The notes beneath the pieces are model-generated. The model saw nothing but the letters and a program-made list of their open reading frames with translations. It was not told the DNA's origin and did no database searches. Shown here piece after piece: positions 35,419-45,317 of a stretch of 62,700 nt of DNA; positions within the stretch are counted from its first letter, which is position 1, and every line of letters begins with the position of its first letter. The position numbers were made by a program, and so were the translations under genes. This DNA comes from an uncultured Clostridia bacterium (GTDB taxonomy: Bacteria; Bacillota; Clostridia; Oscillospirales; CAG-272), in NCBI GenBank assembly GCA_944391805.1, contig CALXUY010000007.1, positions 1 through 62,700 on the forward strand, read 5' to 3'.

Positions 35419-35518
35419 TTGTGCGCGGCAGCTTCGCATAGCCGTGGCCGACCGTACACCGGCTCGCGTCGGCTTCATGAGCGAAAAGGTTGATTCATCA
35501 ACAAAGGCCGGAAACAAC

Positions 35519-35567
35519 AAGAACCGTTCGATTCCTCTTCGGGATAGAACGGTTCTTGTTTCTTTGC
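35519..35567 (+). terminator. First terminator after alaS
   Basis: AAGAACCGTTC (35519-35529) pairs with GAACGGTTCTT (35547-35557), followed by GTTTCTTT. Confidence 0.75.
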
Positions 35568-35611
35568 CGGCTGCGGGCCATTTCATTATATCAAAGATGT
35601 TTTTATTCTTT

Positions 35612-35653
35612 GGGCCGGATCCCGGATTATCGGGATCCGGCCCTGTTCTTTTG
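35612..35653 (+). terminator. Second terminator after alaS
   Basis: A 13-bp perfect stem, GGGCCGGATCCCG (35612-35624) with 35631-35643, followed by TGTTCTTTT. Two terminators in a row separate alaS from the convergent methyltransferase gene. Confidence 0.8.
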
Positions 35654-35696
35654 CCCCGCTTCGGCATTTGCTGGCAGTGAAGGGGAAATCAAAAAA

Positions 35697-36524
35697 TCAT
35701 GCAGGCTCTTCAAATTTCTGGGCAATGACCGTATCGATAACATGCTGATGCGGAATCCCAGAGGAGTTGCAGTCTACAATGTCCTCATTGATGTACAACA
35801 GCTTCCAATTGCTGTAATATTCAAACAGCTCGCCGCTTTTGAAAAGATAGGTTTCAAGCTCGTGGTCCGGCGGGAGCGGAACAAATGATTTTTCCACGCA
35901 CACGGTAAAAATATGTACGCCCATGCTTCTGGTCATTTCCTGATATCGTTGAATCAATGCTTGCCTTTCTCTTGGGGGAATGTAATGGAGAACACGAAAG
36001 CCGTATATCATATCGTATTCCGTTTTGGATGTAAAGGAACGGATGTCCGCACACAGAAAATCCGCCTGGATTTGATTTGCGGCAGCGAGTTGAATTCCTT
36101 TTTCTATTCCTGTGCTGACATTATCGATCGCGGTCACATCATAGCGATTCATGCCAAAAAACACCGCGTCACGCCCCTCGCCGCATCCAAGCTCCAGGAC
36201 AGTGCGGTATTTTGCAGGGGGAAACATTTGCAGGAGCTTGTAGCTTAAAGCGTTCGGCTCGGTTGTCCAGAAATAGTCTTTATTCTTATATAACTCAAAA
36301 TATTTGCTTTGAATTTCTTTATCCTCGTGTCCGATCAGGTGGTCACAGCTGACTTTCAGAATACTTGCAATCGACGGAATCAGAGAAATATTGGGGTAGC
36401 TGTTTCCGGTTTCCCATTTTGATACCGATTGAAAGCTGATCGACAGCTTTTCCGCAAATTCTCTTTGCGAAAGTCCTCTTGATATACGCAATTCCTTCAG
36501 TCTTTTTCCGAATATCTGGTCCAT
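35697..36524 (-). CDS. XRE regulator fused to a class I methyltransferase
   Basis: 275 residues. Residues 1-65 are an XRE helix-turn-helix (LSQREFAEKLSISFQSVSKW). Residues 105-200 are a Rossmann methyltransferase with SAM motif VLELGCGEGRDAVFFG, an acidic AIDNVS, and YGFRVLHYIPP. The catalytic half resembles TehB-like methyltransferases. One protein may bind DNA and sense or modify a small molecule. Base composition is clearly more AT-rich than the flanking genes, a sign of transfer. It has its own promoter at 36602-36630 and stands alone on the minus strand. Confidence 0.82.
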   Translation of the reverse strand: MDQIFGKRLKELRISRGLSQREFAEKLSISFQSVSKWETGNSYPNISLIPSIASILKVSCDHLIGHEDKEIQSKYFELYKNKDYFWTTEPNALSYKLLQMFPPAKYRTVLELGCGEGRDAVFFGMNRYDVTAIDNVSTGIEKGIQLAAANQIQADFLCADIRSFTSKTEYDMIYGFRVLHYIPPRERQALIQRYQEMTRSMGVHIFTVCVEKSFVPLPPDHELETYLFKSGELFEYYSNWKLLYINEDIVDCNSSGIPHQHVIDTVIAQKFEEPA

Positions 36525-36601
36525 GTTGTGTACCCTCCGCAGGCTGTTTTTATGATCAACCGATTCGAGAAATGACGCTGTTTTATGGGAATGATAAAAT
36601 A

Positions 36602-36630
36602 ATTATAAATCATTCTGTCCAAAAAGTCAA
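36602..36630 (-). promoter_or_regulatory. Promoter of the XRE-methyltransferase gene
   Basis: On the minus strand TTGACT (36625-36630), 17 bases, TATAAT (36602-36607). Confidence 0.75.
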
Positions 36631-36705
36631 TATCAAAAGGAGGAAAATTTTTCTTGTTTGTCAACCGCTGGTTGTTTTTTTGCTCTCGATTCTATAATTA
36701 TGTTA

Positions 36706-36734
36706 TTTACTTTTTCGTTATAATGTGATACAAT
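36706..36734 (+). promoter_or_regulatory. Promoter of the first solute-binding protein gene
   Basis: TTTACT (36706-36711), 17 bases, TACAAT (36729-36734). A leader of about 300 bases follows. The 36525-37042 gap holds this and the divergent methyltransferase promoter, and nothing else recognised. Confidence 0.6.
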
Positions 36735-37042
36735 CATGTTGCGAGAGATGCAAAATTATGTGAGATTTGTATGATTAGTTGCAATGCCATCATCCGGTAG
36801 TTCAGTAGAGCAGTGAAAGGAAGCTCCAATTCCGGAAAACGCTCCTTTGCTCAATGGCTTTGCGACTTATCCTCTGCAGCATGATGCTTGGGCTTGCATT
36901 GACGGTAAGATATTCCCTTTTCAAACGGAACAGGACGGGGCAGGAAACTGCCGCGATGACTGCTTGATCGCTTTTCATAAAATTTGTAACTTCCGATCCT
37001 TGATCGGCAAGAAATAAAAAATGAAAGAAGGGATTTTCCACC

Positions 37043-38533
37043 ATGAAAAAACGCGTACGCCTTGCGGCTGCAATGCTGATGTTGCTGGCCGTATTTGCCT
37101 CTTGTAATAAGCCGGCGGCTCCTCCGGCGGACAGTGAACCGCAGCAAACCGAAGCGGAAACCTCGCCGTATCTGGATCATCTCCCTGCGGATCTGGATTT
37201 TAACCAAGAGGAAGTGAATATTTTTTATGGAGTTTACGACCCGAACTTTGATTGCAAGGCTTTGGAGGTGGAGGGAAACACCGATGGAGATTTTGTGGCA
37301 GAAAAGGTTTATAAACGGAACGAGGAGGTTCAGAATCGCCTGAATGTCTTTTTCGATTTTACGCAGGTGGAAACCTCCAGCGATGCGGCTACCTATGCAG
37401 CGGCAATCGAACAGAACGTGATTCACGCACAGTCCACAGAATATGATCTGGTCTATCACCGCGCGGCAAACGCCGCTGTCCACTCCAATATGGGGTATTT
37501 TCGCTCCGTAAATGACCTGCCGTATGTGGACTGGGATATGAGCTATTGGTTCTATAACCAGATGGAAGCGGTTTCTCTGAACAGCTCGCGCATATATATG
37601 ATTCTCGGCGATCTGCTGATCAGCAATTACTCCAATATCTCAACAATGTTTTTCAACATGGATCTGTATGAAACGCTGTTCCCCGGACAGTCGGCAAGTG
37701 ATCTGTATGACATGGTCAAAAACAATGAGTGGACATGGGAGAACTACTTTGCCATTGTTGCGGACGCCTATCAGGACAACGACGGTATCGACGGAGCCAC
37801 TGCGGGAGATACCTATGGCGCAAACTGGGAAAACGGAACGCGCACCTGCCAATACTACCCTTATACCAGCGGTTTGCGCTTTACCGAGCGGGATCAGGAT
37901 GGCTTTCCCTCGTTTACACTCAACAATGACAGAACCGTCAGCATGGTGGAGGATCTCTATGATTTTATCCATCAGAATCCCGGTACCTATATGATGACCT
38001 ACGATGAGGCGCAGAACAAATTCCTGAACGGAACCATGCTGTTTTACAGCTATTTTCTGTCACTCGGTAAAGTCATCAGCCAGAACGCGGAATTTGAATA
38101 CGGCATTCTTCCGTTTCCCAAATATGACGAATTGACCGACTATACATCCGTGCTTCTGACCGGCGCAGGCGTTTATGTGATTCCGTATACCATTCAGGAT
38201 GAGGAACGCCTTTCCCGCATTGGCGCAACCCTGGAAGCGCTCTGTGCCTCCGGTTCCAGACTGGTTGTTCCCGAATATTATGAAACCGTCGTGAAGATCA
38301 AAGAGTCCGGAACCGAGCAGAACAAGGAAATGATCGAGTTTATCCGCGACCATCTCCAATTTGATCTGTCATTCTGGATGAGCAACAGCCTTGGAAAGGT
38401 GGCGTCAACCTTTCAGCAGTGCATTCTCAAGGATCAGTCCAACAACTATTCCTCAACCTGGCAGAAATACGGCGCAACCTATGAGGGGGCGCTAAAGAGC
38501 CTGATTGAGCAGTATTCCGGTAAACTGGAGTGA
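37043..38533 (+). CDS. Extracellular solute-binding lipoprotein, copy 1
   Basis: 496 residues. Signal peptide with lipobox VFASC (Cys at about 21), an acidic Pro/Glu linker, then a large two-lobed solute-binding domain. The DLDF start and the VYKRNEEVQNRLNV segment are typical of family-1 sugar-binding proteins of Clostridia. Hallmarks in the second lobe are FLNGTMLFYSYFL and YGILPFPKYDE. No permease or ATPase gene is adjacent, so it must use components encoded elsewhere. GAAAGAAGGG precedes the ATG. It opens the accessory glycan region. Confidence 0.85.
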   Translation: MKKRVRLAAAMLMLLAVFASCNKPAAPPADSEPQQTEAETSPYLDHLPADLDFNQEEVNIFYGVYDPNFDCKALEVEGNTDGDFVAEKVYKRNEEVQNRLNVFFDFTQVETSSDAATYAAAIEQNVIHAQSTEYDLVYHRAANAAVHSNMGYFRSVNDLPYVDWDMSYWFYNQMEAVSLNSSRIYMILGDLLISNYSNISTMFFNMDLYETLFPGQSASDLYDMVKNNEWTWENYFAIVADAYQDNDGIDGATAGDTYGANWENGTRTCQYYPYTSGLRFTERDQDGFPSFTLNNDRTVSMVEDLYDFIHQNPGTYMMTYDEAQNKFLNGTMLFYSYFLSLGKVISQNAEFEYGILPFPKYDELTDYTSVLLTGAGVYVIPYTIQDEERLSRIGATLEALCASGSRLVVPEYYETVVKIKESGTEQNKEMIEFIRDHLQFDLSFWMSNSLGKVASTFQQCILKDQSNNYSSTWQKYGATYEGALKSLIEQYSGKLE

Positions 38534-38624
38534 TGGCTCCAATGCCCCCGCAGCACCGTGCTCCACAAGGAGCATGCAGAATTCCATATTCAGTCAAAAT
38601 CATTTTTACAAAGGAGATTTCAAA

Positions 38625-39758
38625 ATGAAGAAAACTGTTTTATGCCTGACTCTGGCCTTTTTGATGATCCTCACCCTTGCCCTTTCCGTCACGGCGGCAG
38701 ACGAAGCCACCGTTCCGGAATCCGACGTCAACGATTCCTTGGTCACATGGTGGAATTTTGAGGGGGAAACCGAAGCGGATACACTCAAAGACAAAGCGAC
38801 CAATGGACAGAGCGTCGATGACCTGACCAAATCCGGAACCGGCACCGCCGTTGAGGATGGCATTGCTTATGTTCCGAGCGCATACGAAAACCATCTCGAT
38901 ATGACCGCGGCCACCGCGGACCTGACCAACGTCTCCTCCATGACCATTTACATCAAGGCCAAATACACCGGCAACAACGTGGATTTTGCCGACCTGATTA
39001 CCTATAACGGACTGTATCGGATCTACAAGCTCAAGGATTCCTCGTCACCTGCCGGCGCTGTGATCGAAGCGTCCGCGTTTGCGACCAAAAACAACAGCGA
39101 TCTGGGGACTGTTCGCATTCGCCCGCAGTCCGACGGAACCATCGGGATTCAGCAGGACGAGTGGTTTTATGTTGCGCTGACGATGGAAATCAGCGAGGAC
39201 AACCGGGGCACGGCCATTCTCTATGTGTCCCTGGACGGTCTGACCTATTACAAATCCGAAACCACCATGGTCTTTACCGAGGAGATTCTTGCCGATCTGA
39301 AGACCAGGCAGGAGGATGCGGACGCCTATGTCTCTCTTGGCAAGCTGACCGGTGAAACCGAGCTTGACGACCGCGGAATCAGCTATTGGTTCGATGACGT
39401 GCGCATTTATGACCGGGTTTTGACGCAGACCGAAATTGCCCGCATCATTCCGAACTCACTCGAGCTGCGCGACGAATCCGAGCTGCCGGTTGACCCGCCC
39501 GAGACGACCGGGGGGGATGAAACGACAAAAACGCCGTCGGATGACGACACCGATGCTCCATCCGATGACGACACAAAAGCACCGTCCGACAGCGGCACGG
39601 AGGCTCCGGGTAACGATGCAACCGAACCCGGTGCAGGCGATGATACCGCAGACGCGGGATGCCGATCTGTGCTCGGCGCGGGGGTGGTGATGGGCGTTCT
39701 GATTCCTTCGTCCTTCTGCGCATATGCGATCACCCGAAAAAAGCGTCACAATCGATAA
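38625..39758 (+). CDS. LamG-like surface protein with Gly-Cys-x-Ser C-terminal anchor
   Basis: 377 residues. Sec signal peptide (to about VTAAD), then a LamG/concanavalin-like beta-sandwich (about 45-255) with VTWWNFEG and WFDDVRIYDRVLTQTEIARI. A Thr/Asp/Pro linker of repeated T-x-A-P-S-D-D-D units follows. The end is Ala-Gly-Cys-Arg-Ser-Val, a hydrophobic helix and RKKRHNR. This tail resembles tripartite sorting signals and recurs in the protein at 51808. It probably binds glycans at the cell surface. ATG at 38625 has AAAGGAG upstream. Confidence 0.78.
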   Translation: MKKTVLCLTLAFLMILTLALSVTAADEATVPESDVNDSLVTWWNFEGETEADTLKDKATNGQSVDDLTKSGTGTAVEDGIAYVPSAYENHLDMTAATADLTNVSSMTIYIKAKYTGNNVDFADLITYNGLYRIYKLKDSSSPAGAVIEASAFATKNNSDLGTVRIRPQSDGTIGIQQDEWFYVALTMEISEDNRGTAILYVSLDGLTYYKSETTMVFTEEILADLKTRQEDADAYVSLGKLTGETELDDRGISYWFDDVRIYDRVLTQTEIARIIPNSLELRDESELPVDPPETTGGDETTKTPSDDDTDAPSDDDTKAPSDSGTEAPGNDATEPGAGDDTADAGCRSVLGAGVVMGVLIPSSFCAYAITRKKRHNR

Positions 39759-39776
39759 ATGGATCGGAGGACTCAA

Positions 39777-42233
39777 ATGAACAAGCGGAAAGCGTCAAAA
39801 AGCATACTGGTGCTTGTGATGGTCGGTCTGATGCTTTTTTCGTATTCCTGTTCAACACCTCCGGTCACGGAAGCTCCGGGTTCCACGGCGGAGCCAGATG
39901 CTTCCACCCCACAGCAAACCGAAGAGGAGGAACCGGATGTGAATGATCAGGCAGAATTTATGAAGCTGGTAGAGGAGCTGAAGCCGGTTGCCGCATGGAC
40001 CTGCGAGCCGGACGAGAGCCGCGACTCCCAGATTGTTGACGCGGTTTCCGGAACGCCTGCAACCCTTGTGAATTCCTCGGTGGTGGAGGGATACTCCGGC
40101 GGCGGAATTTTCACTGCGGCGCAGCAGGGCGGGTATCTCGATGTGGGAACCGGCACAATCGGCTCATTGTGCAAAAACAAAAGCGCGATTACGGTCAGCA
40201 TGTGGGTGATGCCCTATAACAATTACAATTCCAACAACTACCGGCTGGTCTCACTGCCGATTGACGGTGGAAAAGCAGGTTTCAACCTGCATTATCAAAG
40301 CACGGGTATTCAATTGAGCGGCAGAAGCATCTCCACAGAGGGACTGGTATCCAAAACCTATGAGTACAAGCTGGAGAATGATGTTCTGGGCACCATGGCC
40401 GATTACAGCAATGAAGGGCAGTGGCAGCACGTTGTAGCGACATTGGATTTTGCCAACAACGAAATCCTTCTGTATATCAACGGAACCAAGCAGATCGGTA
40501 CCGGCAACCCGTTATTCGTTTCGTCAACCTTTCAGGCAGGGGCTCCCTCCGAGGCCGATTGCTTCGGCGGCTCCCCGAGAAGCGACGTGTACAGCTTCAA
40601 CGGCGTGATGGACAATATTTTTGTGTTCGACCGTGCGCTGTCGGCAAAGGAGGTCCGGCAGTTATATACCCAGCCCGGCAGCAGCCACTCTCCGATCATC
40701 GATGAGCTTCTGCTGCAATCCATTATAAAACGGATGAGCGACATGCCGGCTTTCTATGAGGGCTGCACCAATTTGTTATATCAGGGGATGGTTTGCCCGG
40801 TCGATCCGGAGGATCTCGCAGCCGCACCGGTGAGCGAAAACGGCGATTTCCTGATTCCGGTTGCCGCCGCAGCGCAGTACTTTCCAAATGTCGGCACGGT
40901 CTCTGCCGTAACCGTTGGGGAACGGCAGTATCTGCCGCTCGCGGAGCTCTGCGAGGCCAACGGCAGGTCTTTGCTGCTGTTTGAAAAAATGGCGGTGGTG
41001 ATGGCCTCTCCCACGGCTTTTCAGACAACCGAGGATGCCGCACTGCTGGAGCGTATGGCCCGGTTCTTCGGGGAGCCGGCGGCCGCTGCCCCTTTTTCGG
41101 AGACGGAGCTTTCCCGAACGATTGTTGCGCAAAACGGAGACCTCGGCACGATCAGGCATTGCGCATCGCCGAGTGTTGTTACGGTGGGGGATACGATTTA
41201 TGTGTCGATGGATTCCAACGCAAAGCAGGTCTATGTGTTTGCCAGTGAGGACGACGGCAAGAGCTTTGACTTCCGCTGCCGGATTGACAATTTCAAATTT
41301 GCCTCTTTGTTCACACTGAACGGGGATCTGTATCTGCTTGGCGTGGAGGTGGACGGTGCTACCGACCGTTATGCGGCCATTACCAAGAGCACCGATGGCG
41401 GAAGGACATGGAGCCAAATTGATGAAAATCAAGGCCGTTTGCCGCAAAACAGCGATGGCTTTGCCGCCCATGCCTCATCCACCGCCGTGGTGATTACCAA
41501 CGGCAGAGTGTACAAGGCATACAGCGGGCAGGGCCTGAACGGCAGCTCCTTTTCCTGGCGCAAGGGCTGCACTGCATTTGTGGAAAGCGCGCCGATCGAC
41601 TCCGACCTGCTCAATCCCGCGAACTGGACGGTTTCCTCCTCGGTCAGCTTCAACACCGATATCTATCACGCCCATCCGAACGCCTCCGATATTCCCACAT
41701 ATGTATACTGCCAGGAGGGAAATGTTGTCCCTGCCCCCGATGGGAGCATCTGGGCAATTTATCGGGTGGATTCCGTACCGATTCCCGGCACTGCGATTGT
41801 GATGAAGCTCTCCGCCGACGGAAAAACCCTGACCTATGACCGCACAGCCTCCGACTCTATGATCTCCTTTGACGGCGGCATCACCAAATGCACCATCCGG
41901 TATGACGCGCAGAGCGGGCAATATCTCGCCCTTGTCAACAATGTGACCGATATTCGTACATGGGCGCAGAGAAACGTGCTCTCTCTTGCGGTTTCCGACG
42001 ATCTGATTCACTGGAGACTCTGCAAAACCGTGCTCATCGACCGATCGGTGATGAACGACTACATTTCCATGACCCGCCACGGCTTTCAGTATGTGGATTG
42101 GACCATCGACGGAAACGACCTCCTGTTTGTCGTCCGGGAAGCAATGGGGGACTCCGAAAACTATCACAACGCCAACTATCTGACCTTTTACCGGTTGGAG
42201 AACTATCAGGAGTTGATTTTACCTGAGGAATAG
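39777..42233 (+). CDS. Lipoprotein with LamG and sialidase-fold propeller
   Basis: 818 residues. Lipobox SYSC (Cys near 25), a Thr/Glu linker, LamG domain (about 75-315, ending in NIFVFDRALSAKEVRQLY), a small middle domain, and a six-bladed sialidase-type propeller (about 450-818) with the Asp-box STDGGRTWS. Exo-sialidases (GH33) use an Arg triad, Tyr/Glu and Asp; these could not be assigned with certainty, so a related glycosidase is possible. Next to sialic-acid catabolism genes it is a good candidate for releasing or binding sialylated glycans. GGAGG precedes the ATG. Confidence 0.75.
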   Translation: MNKRKASKSILVLVMVGLMLFSYSCSTPPVTEAPGSTAEPDASTPQQTEEEEPDVNDQAEFMKLVEELKPVAAWTCEPDESRDSQIVDAVSGTPATLVNSSVVEGYSGGGIFTAAQQGGYLDVGTGTIGSLCKNKSAITVSMWVMPYNNYNSNNYRLVSLPIDGGKAGFNLHYQSTGIQLSGRSISTEGLVSKTYEYKLENDVLGTMADYSNEGQWQHVVATLDFANNEILLYINGTKQIGTGNPLFVSSTFQAGAPSEADCFGGSPRSDVYSFNGVMDNIFVFDRALSAKEVRQLYTQPGSSHSPIIDELLLQSIIKRMSDMPAFYEGCTNLLYQGMVCPVDPEDLAAAPVSENGDFLIPVAAAAQYFPNVGTVSAVTVGERQYLPLAELCEANGRSLLLFEKMAVVMASPTAFQTTEDAALLERMARFFGEPAAAAPFSETELSRTIVAQNGDLGTIRHCASPSVVTVGDTIYVSMDSNAKQVYVFASEDDGKSFDFRCRIDNFKFASLFTLNGDLYLLGVEVDGATDRYAAITKSTDGGRTWSQIDENQGRLPQNSDGFAAHASSTAVVITNGRVYKAYSGQGLNGSSFSWRKGCTAFVESAPIDSDLLNPANWTVSSSVSFNTDIYHAHPNASDIPTYVYCQEGNVVPAPDGSIWAIYRVDSVPIPGTAIVMKLSADGKTLTYDRTASDSMISFDGGITKCTIRYDAQSGQYLALVNNVTDIRTWAQRNVLSLAVSDDLIHWRLCKTVLIDRSVMNDYISMTRHGFQYVDWTIDGNDLLFVVREAMGDSENYHNANYLTFYRLENYQELILPEE

Positions 42234-42402
42234 GCGTGATTGAGGAGCCTTGTGGAGCCTGACATGTTCCGCAATCCGGACATCTGCGCGGCAGGGAATG
42301 GTATCACATATGTCTGCCTGCATGTCATTCATACTCCAATCTGTATTGGGGCTGGTTCCACGACTTCGCGACCAAGGTGAGATTCTGGACAGAAACAGAC
42401 CA

Positions 42403-42458
42403 TAAAAAAGGAGCTGCTGCATCTGCGGAGAAAATCCGTATGATGCAGCGGCTCCTTT
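42403..42458. terminator. Bidirectional terminator between convergent genes
   Basis: AAAGGAGCTGCTGCAT (about 42407-42422) pairs with 42443-42458 with one G-U pair. An A-run on the left gives a T-run to the minus-strand AraC gene; CTCCTTT ends the plus arm. The rest of 42234-42609 shows nothing. Confidence 0.7.
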
Positions 42459-42609
42459 CGCTGTGATCAGGCAGTACAGTGGTCAGATGATTGTTATTCA
42501 TGATGGGGAAAACGCCCTTGCCGGAAGGGAGGAACGCATCTCCGGATGCAAGGAGGGGCGTGCGCCGGCGTGACCGGTGTTTCTGACGGAGTCGGTGCCG
42601 GTAGGGTGT

Positions 42610-43512
42610 TCATCGGCTTTCGTGCAGGCTGTCCCTCCGGTTCTTTCGGGCTGCTTCGGGGGAAATGCCGTAATAACGGGTATAAGCCAGATAAAAGCCG
42701 CTGTAGGATTGGTAACCTACCTGCTGTGCGATCTGCTCAAGCGTTTGCGAGGTTTTCCGCAGCAGGATATCGGCAATTTTCATCCGTTCCTGAATAATCA
42801 GTTGTTTGTAATCGGCGCCGAACTCCTTTTGAATCAGGTTGCGCGTCTGACGCTCGCTCAGATACAGCAGCCTGGACAGCCCGGTGATGCCGGCCGAATC
42901 GGCAAATCGATCCGAAATATATTCCTCGATCAGTTGTTTGCGGTTGATTGCCGTGATGTCATTTCCGCGCTCCTTTTCGCGGACCTCCTCGGAAGGCGCA
43001 GGATGTATCAATTCCATCAGGCGCAGGGCGGTGCAGAGCAGCAGCAGTCCCTTCTGTGCCGACAAAAAGAGATCGCATTGCTCGGAAATGGCACGGTATT
43101 GCTCCATCATCTGTGACAGAAACCGATCCTGCACCACCTGAACCTCCCGAAGCTGATGATACGTCGTGTAAATGCGGTGATAATCCGATGCACTCGGGTT
43201 TTCACAGTTTCCGTTGTATTCGATGGTTAAGCTGAAGCACAACCGCTCCACGGTATCGGCCTGCACCCCGTGATAGACTCCTTTTGGAATGACCGCACAT
43301 TCTCCGGGGCGGATGACGGTTGGCGGCTGCTCGGTATTGCTTTCAATCGTCTCCAGACCGCCGAACAGATAGTGAAATTCCATATTGAAATGCTTGTGAA
43401 TCAACTGGTCCACCGCCTCACCGACCACAATTCGATCCCGATACGTGCAGATGTGGTATATGACATTCTGCACTGTGCCGGAAAATTTGTATCGCCCATC
43501 CTGTTGCTTCAT
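42610..43512 (-). CDS. AraC-family transcriptional regulator
   Basis: 300 residues. An N-terminal cupin-like sensor domain (about 20-115) with PGECAVIPKGVYHG is followed by a C-terminal double helix-turn-helix (about 200-295) with LSERQTRNLIQKEFG and AQQVGYQSYSGFYLAYTRYYGISP. It is divergent from the sialic-acid operon and is its most likely regulator. ATTGAA and TTCAAT half-sites around the nanA promoter may be its targets. The ATG at 43512 has AAAGGAG on the minus strand. Confidence 0.88.
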   Translation of the reverse strand: MKQQDGRYKFSGTVQNVIYHICTYRDRIVVGEAVDQLIHKHFNMEFHYLFGGLETIESNTEQPPTVIRPGECAVIPKGVYHGVQADTVERLCFSLTIEYNGNCENPSASDYHRIYTTYHQLREVQVVQDRFLSQMMEQYRAISEQCDLFLSAQKGLLLLCTALRLMELIHPAPSEEVREKERGNDITAINRKQLIEEYISDRFADSAGITGLSRLLYLSERQTRNLIQKEFGADYKQLIIQERMKIADILLRKTSQTLEQIAQQVGYQSYSGFYLAYTRYYGISPEAARKNRRDSLHESR

Positions 43513-43614
43513 GACTTGCTCCTTTGTCAGACTTGCACAAAAAAATTGCTGAATTTTTGGATTGTATACATTCAAAAATCGGAAACAAAAAAATGATTCG
43601 GTGTGGTTATTGAA

Positions 43615-43724
43615 TTTACTTTTGCTGGATGGTGTGCTATAATATTCAATAGTTGGAGATGGACACCGTGTAATTGTGAGTATAGCACAAGAACACGGGG
43701 ATTGTCAATCCCATTCCGCGGAAT
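43615..43724 (+). promoter_or_regulatory. Promoter and palindromes upstream of nanA
   Basis: TTTACT (43615-43620), 17 bases, TATAAT (43638-43643). Downstream lie the inverted repeat GGGATT-GTC-AATCCC (43698-43712) and the perfect 12-bp palindrome ATTCCGCGGAAT (43713-43724), directly adjoining. These look like repressor operators rather than AraC sites. Confidence 0.65.
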
Positions 43725-43777
43725 TTACAAAGCGGAAACAAAATATTGTCTCTAATTAAAGGAGAAACGCAAAAATT

Positions 43778-44674
43778 ATGAAGGGCTTGAAGCTGGAGGG
43801 GATTTTGCCGGCGTTGATTACGCCGCTGCAGGCGGATAACCGCTCCATCAACGAAAAAACCGTGGAACGACTGATGGAAAGCCTACTGCGGCAGGGGGCC
43901 GACGGATTTTACATCCTTGGCGGCACCGGTGAAGGGCTGGTAATCGGAAGGGCAGAGCGGGAGCAGATGTGCGAGCTTGCGGTGCGCTGTGCGGCGGGGA
44001 GAAAGCCGGTTGTCTGTCATATTGCCTCCATGAATCTGGATGAGACGCTGGCATTGGCCAGGCATGCCGAGCGCGTTGGCTGCGATGCCGTTGCGTCGGT
44101 TCCTCCCTTCTTTTTCTATTACGATGCCGAGGATATTTATCAATATTACAAACGAATTGCCGGGAGTGTGCAGATACCGGTGATCATCTATTACCATCCG
44201 GCGGCGCAGAGGGAAATGAAGGCCGAGCTGATTGCCCGCATTTTTGAAATTGACAATGTGACCGGGGTAAAATGGAGCTCGGGGGATCTGTTTGAGATGA
44301 TGAAGCTGCGCCTGATGACGCAGGGAGACATGAACATCATCAATGGCCCGGATGAGCTGCTGCTGGAAGGACTGACTGCAGGGGCCGATGCCGGAATCGG
44401 CTCGACGTATAACATCATGCTTCCGCAGTTTGTGCGGATTTACCGACTCTTTCGTGAGGGCAGAATCGAGGAGGCGCGCGCAACACAGATGCGGGTCAAC
44501 CGTGTGGTGGAGTATCTGATCCGGGAAGAGGTCATTCCGAGTGTAAAGGCTTGTGCGGAGCTGCTTGGCTTTGAGGTTGGGCGGGCGAAGTTCCCCATGC
44601 GGCAGTACTCCGCCGAGGATTGCCGGCGCATGGAGCAGGAGCTGAACCGGCTGGGGTGGCCGGATTTCATATGA
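43778..44674 (+). CDS. nanA: N-acetylneuraminate lyase
   Basis: 298 residues, DapA-superfamily TIM barrel that splits sialic acid into ManNAc and pyruvate. The pyruvate loop reads GGTGEG. Lys165 in GVKWSS is the Schiff-base residue at the same number as in E. coli NanA, and Tyr138/139 in IIYYHP supplies the proton relay. GADAGIGSTYNIM near the end of the barrel is typical of NanA rather than dihydrodipicolinate synthase. The following genes are YgjV-like and a sialidase-fold protein. nagA at 656 could take the later product; nanE and nanK are not in the window. Confidence 0.9.
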   Translation: MKGLKLEGILPALITPLQADNRSINEKTVERLMESLLRQGADGFYILGGTGEGLVIGRAEREQMCELAVRCAAGRKPVVCHIASMNLDETLALARHAERVGCDAVASVPPFFFYYDAEDIYQYYKRIAGSVQIPVIIYYHPAAQREMKAELIARIFEIDNVTGVKWSSGDLFEMMKLRLMTQGDMNIINGPDELLLEGLTAGADAGIGSTYNIMLPQFVRIYRLFREGRIEEARATQMRVNRVVEYLIREEVIPSVKACAELLGFEVGRAKFPMRQYSAEDCRRMEQELNRLGWPDFI

Positions 44675-44753
44675 AAAAACCGGATACGGTGGGGCATTTT
44701 ACCGTTGTTCCACGGGTCCATTCCGCGCGGTTCGGAGGGCGAAGGGGTCCGGT

Positions 44754-45317
44754 ATGAGTATTGCCGCATTGGTGCGGGAGTGGAACGCACAGGAGTGGAT
44801 CGGACAGGCGATGGGCCTGCTCTCCGGAATTCTGACCGTGATCGTTTATCTGCTGCCCCGGCGGCGGCAGATGCTGGCGGTCGCGGCCGCGGCCAATTTT
44901 GTAGCCGGGCTGAGCTTTTTGCTGCTCGGCAGCGGCAGCGCCTCGGTGATCTGCTTTGTAGCGGTGGCACAGACCACGGTCAACTGTCTGCACGATCTGC
45001 GTGGAAGCAGAATTGCCTGGTGGGAGCTGCTTCTGTTTTCTCTGCTGTATCTGGCCGGCGGCGCTTTGCAGTACCGCTCTCTGCCCGATCTGCTGCCTTT
45101 GGGCGCGGCCGTATTCTTTATGGCCGCTATGTCTCAATCGCGTGAGCAGCGCATTCGCTGGTTCAGCTGCGGGAACGCGGTGTTATGGATCGTGTATGAT
45201 GTGATTGTGGCGTCCAGTGCGCTGCTCTCCCATTTGGTTACCTTGGCCGCCCTTCTGCTTGCGCTGCTCCGCGGTGAGAAGGGGAAAAAAGCACGAAAAC
45301 AGGAGGAGACAAAATGA
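44754..45317 (+). CDS. YgjV-family inner membrane protein
   Basis: 187 residues with about six membrane helices. The pattern of helix pairs, the AQTTVNCLHDLRG loop and the WFSCGNAVLWIVYDVIV helix match the YgjV/Imp-YgjV family of unknown function. It overlaps the next gene by four bases and follows nanA by 79, so it is placed in a sialic-acid operon, where a transport or membrane role might be guessed. The basic C-terminus is cytoplasmic. Confidence 0.75.
   Translation: MSIAALVREWNAQEWIGQAMGLLSGILTVIVYLLPRRRQMLAVAAAANFVAGLSFLLLGSGSASVICFVAVAQTTVNCLHDLRGSRIAWWELLLFSLLYLAGGALQYRSLPDLLPLGAAVFFMAAMSQSREQRIRWFSCGNAVLWIVYDVIVASSALLSHLVTLAALLLALLRGEKGKKARKQEETK

Noticed and set aside
36794..36815. 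tRNA D-arm-like sequence GGTAGTTCAGTAGAGCAG
   Set aside because: No anticodon arm, T-arm GGTTCGA or acceptor stem could be found around it.
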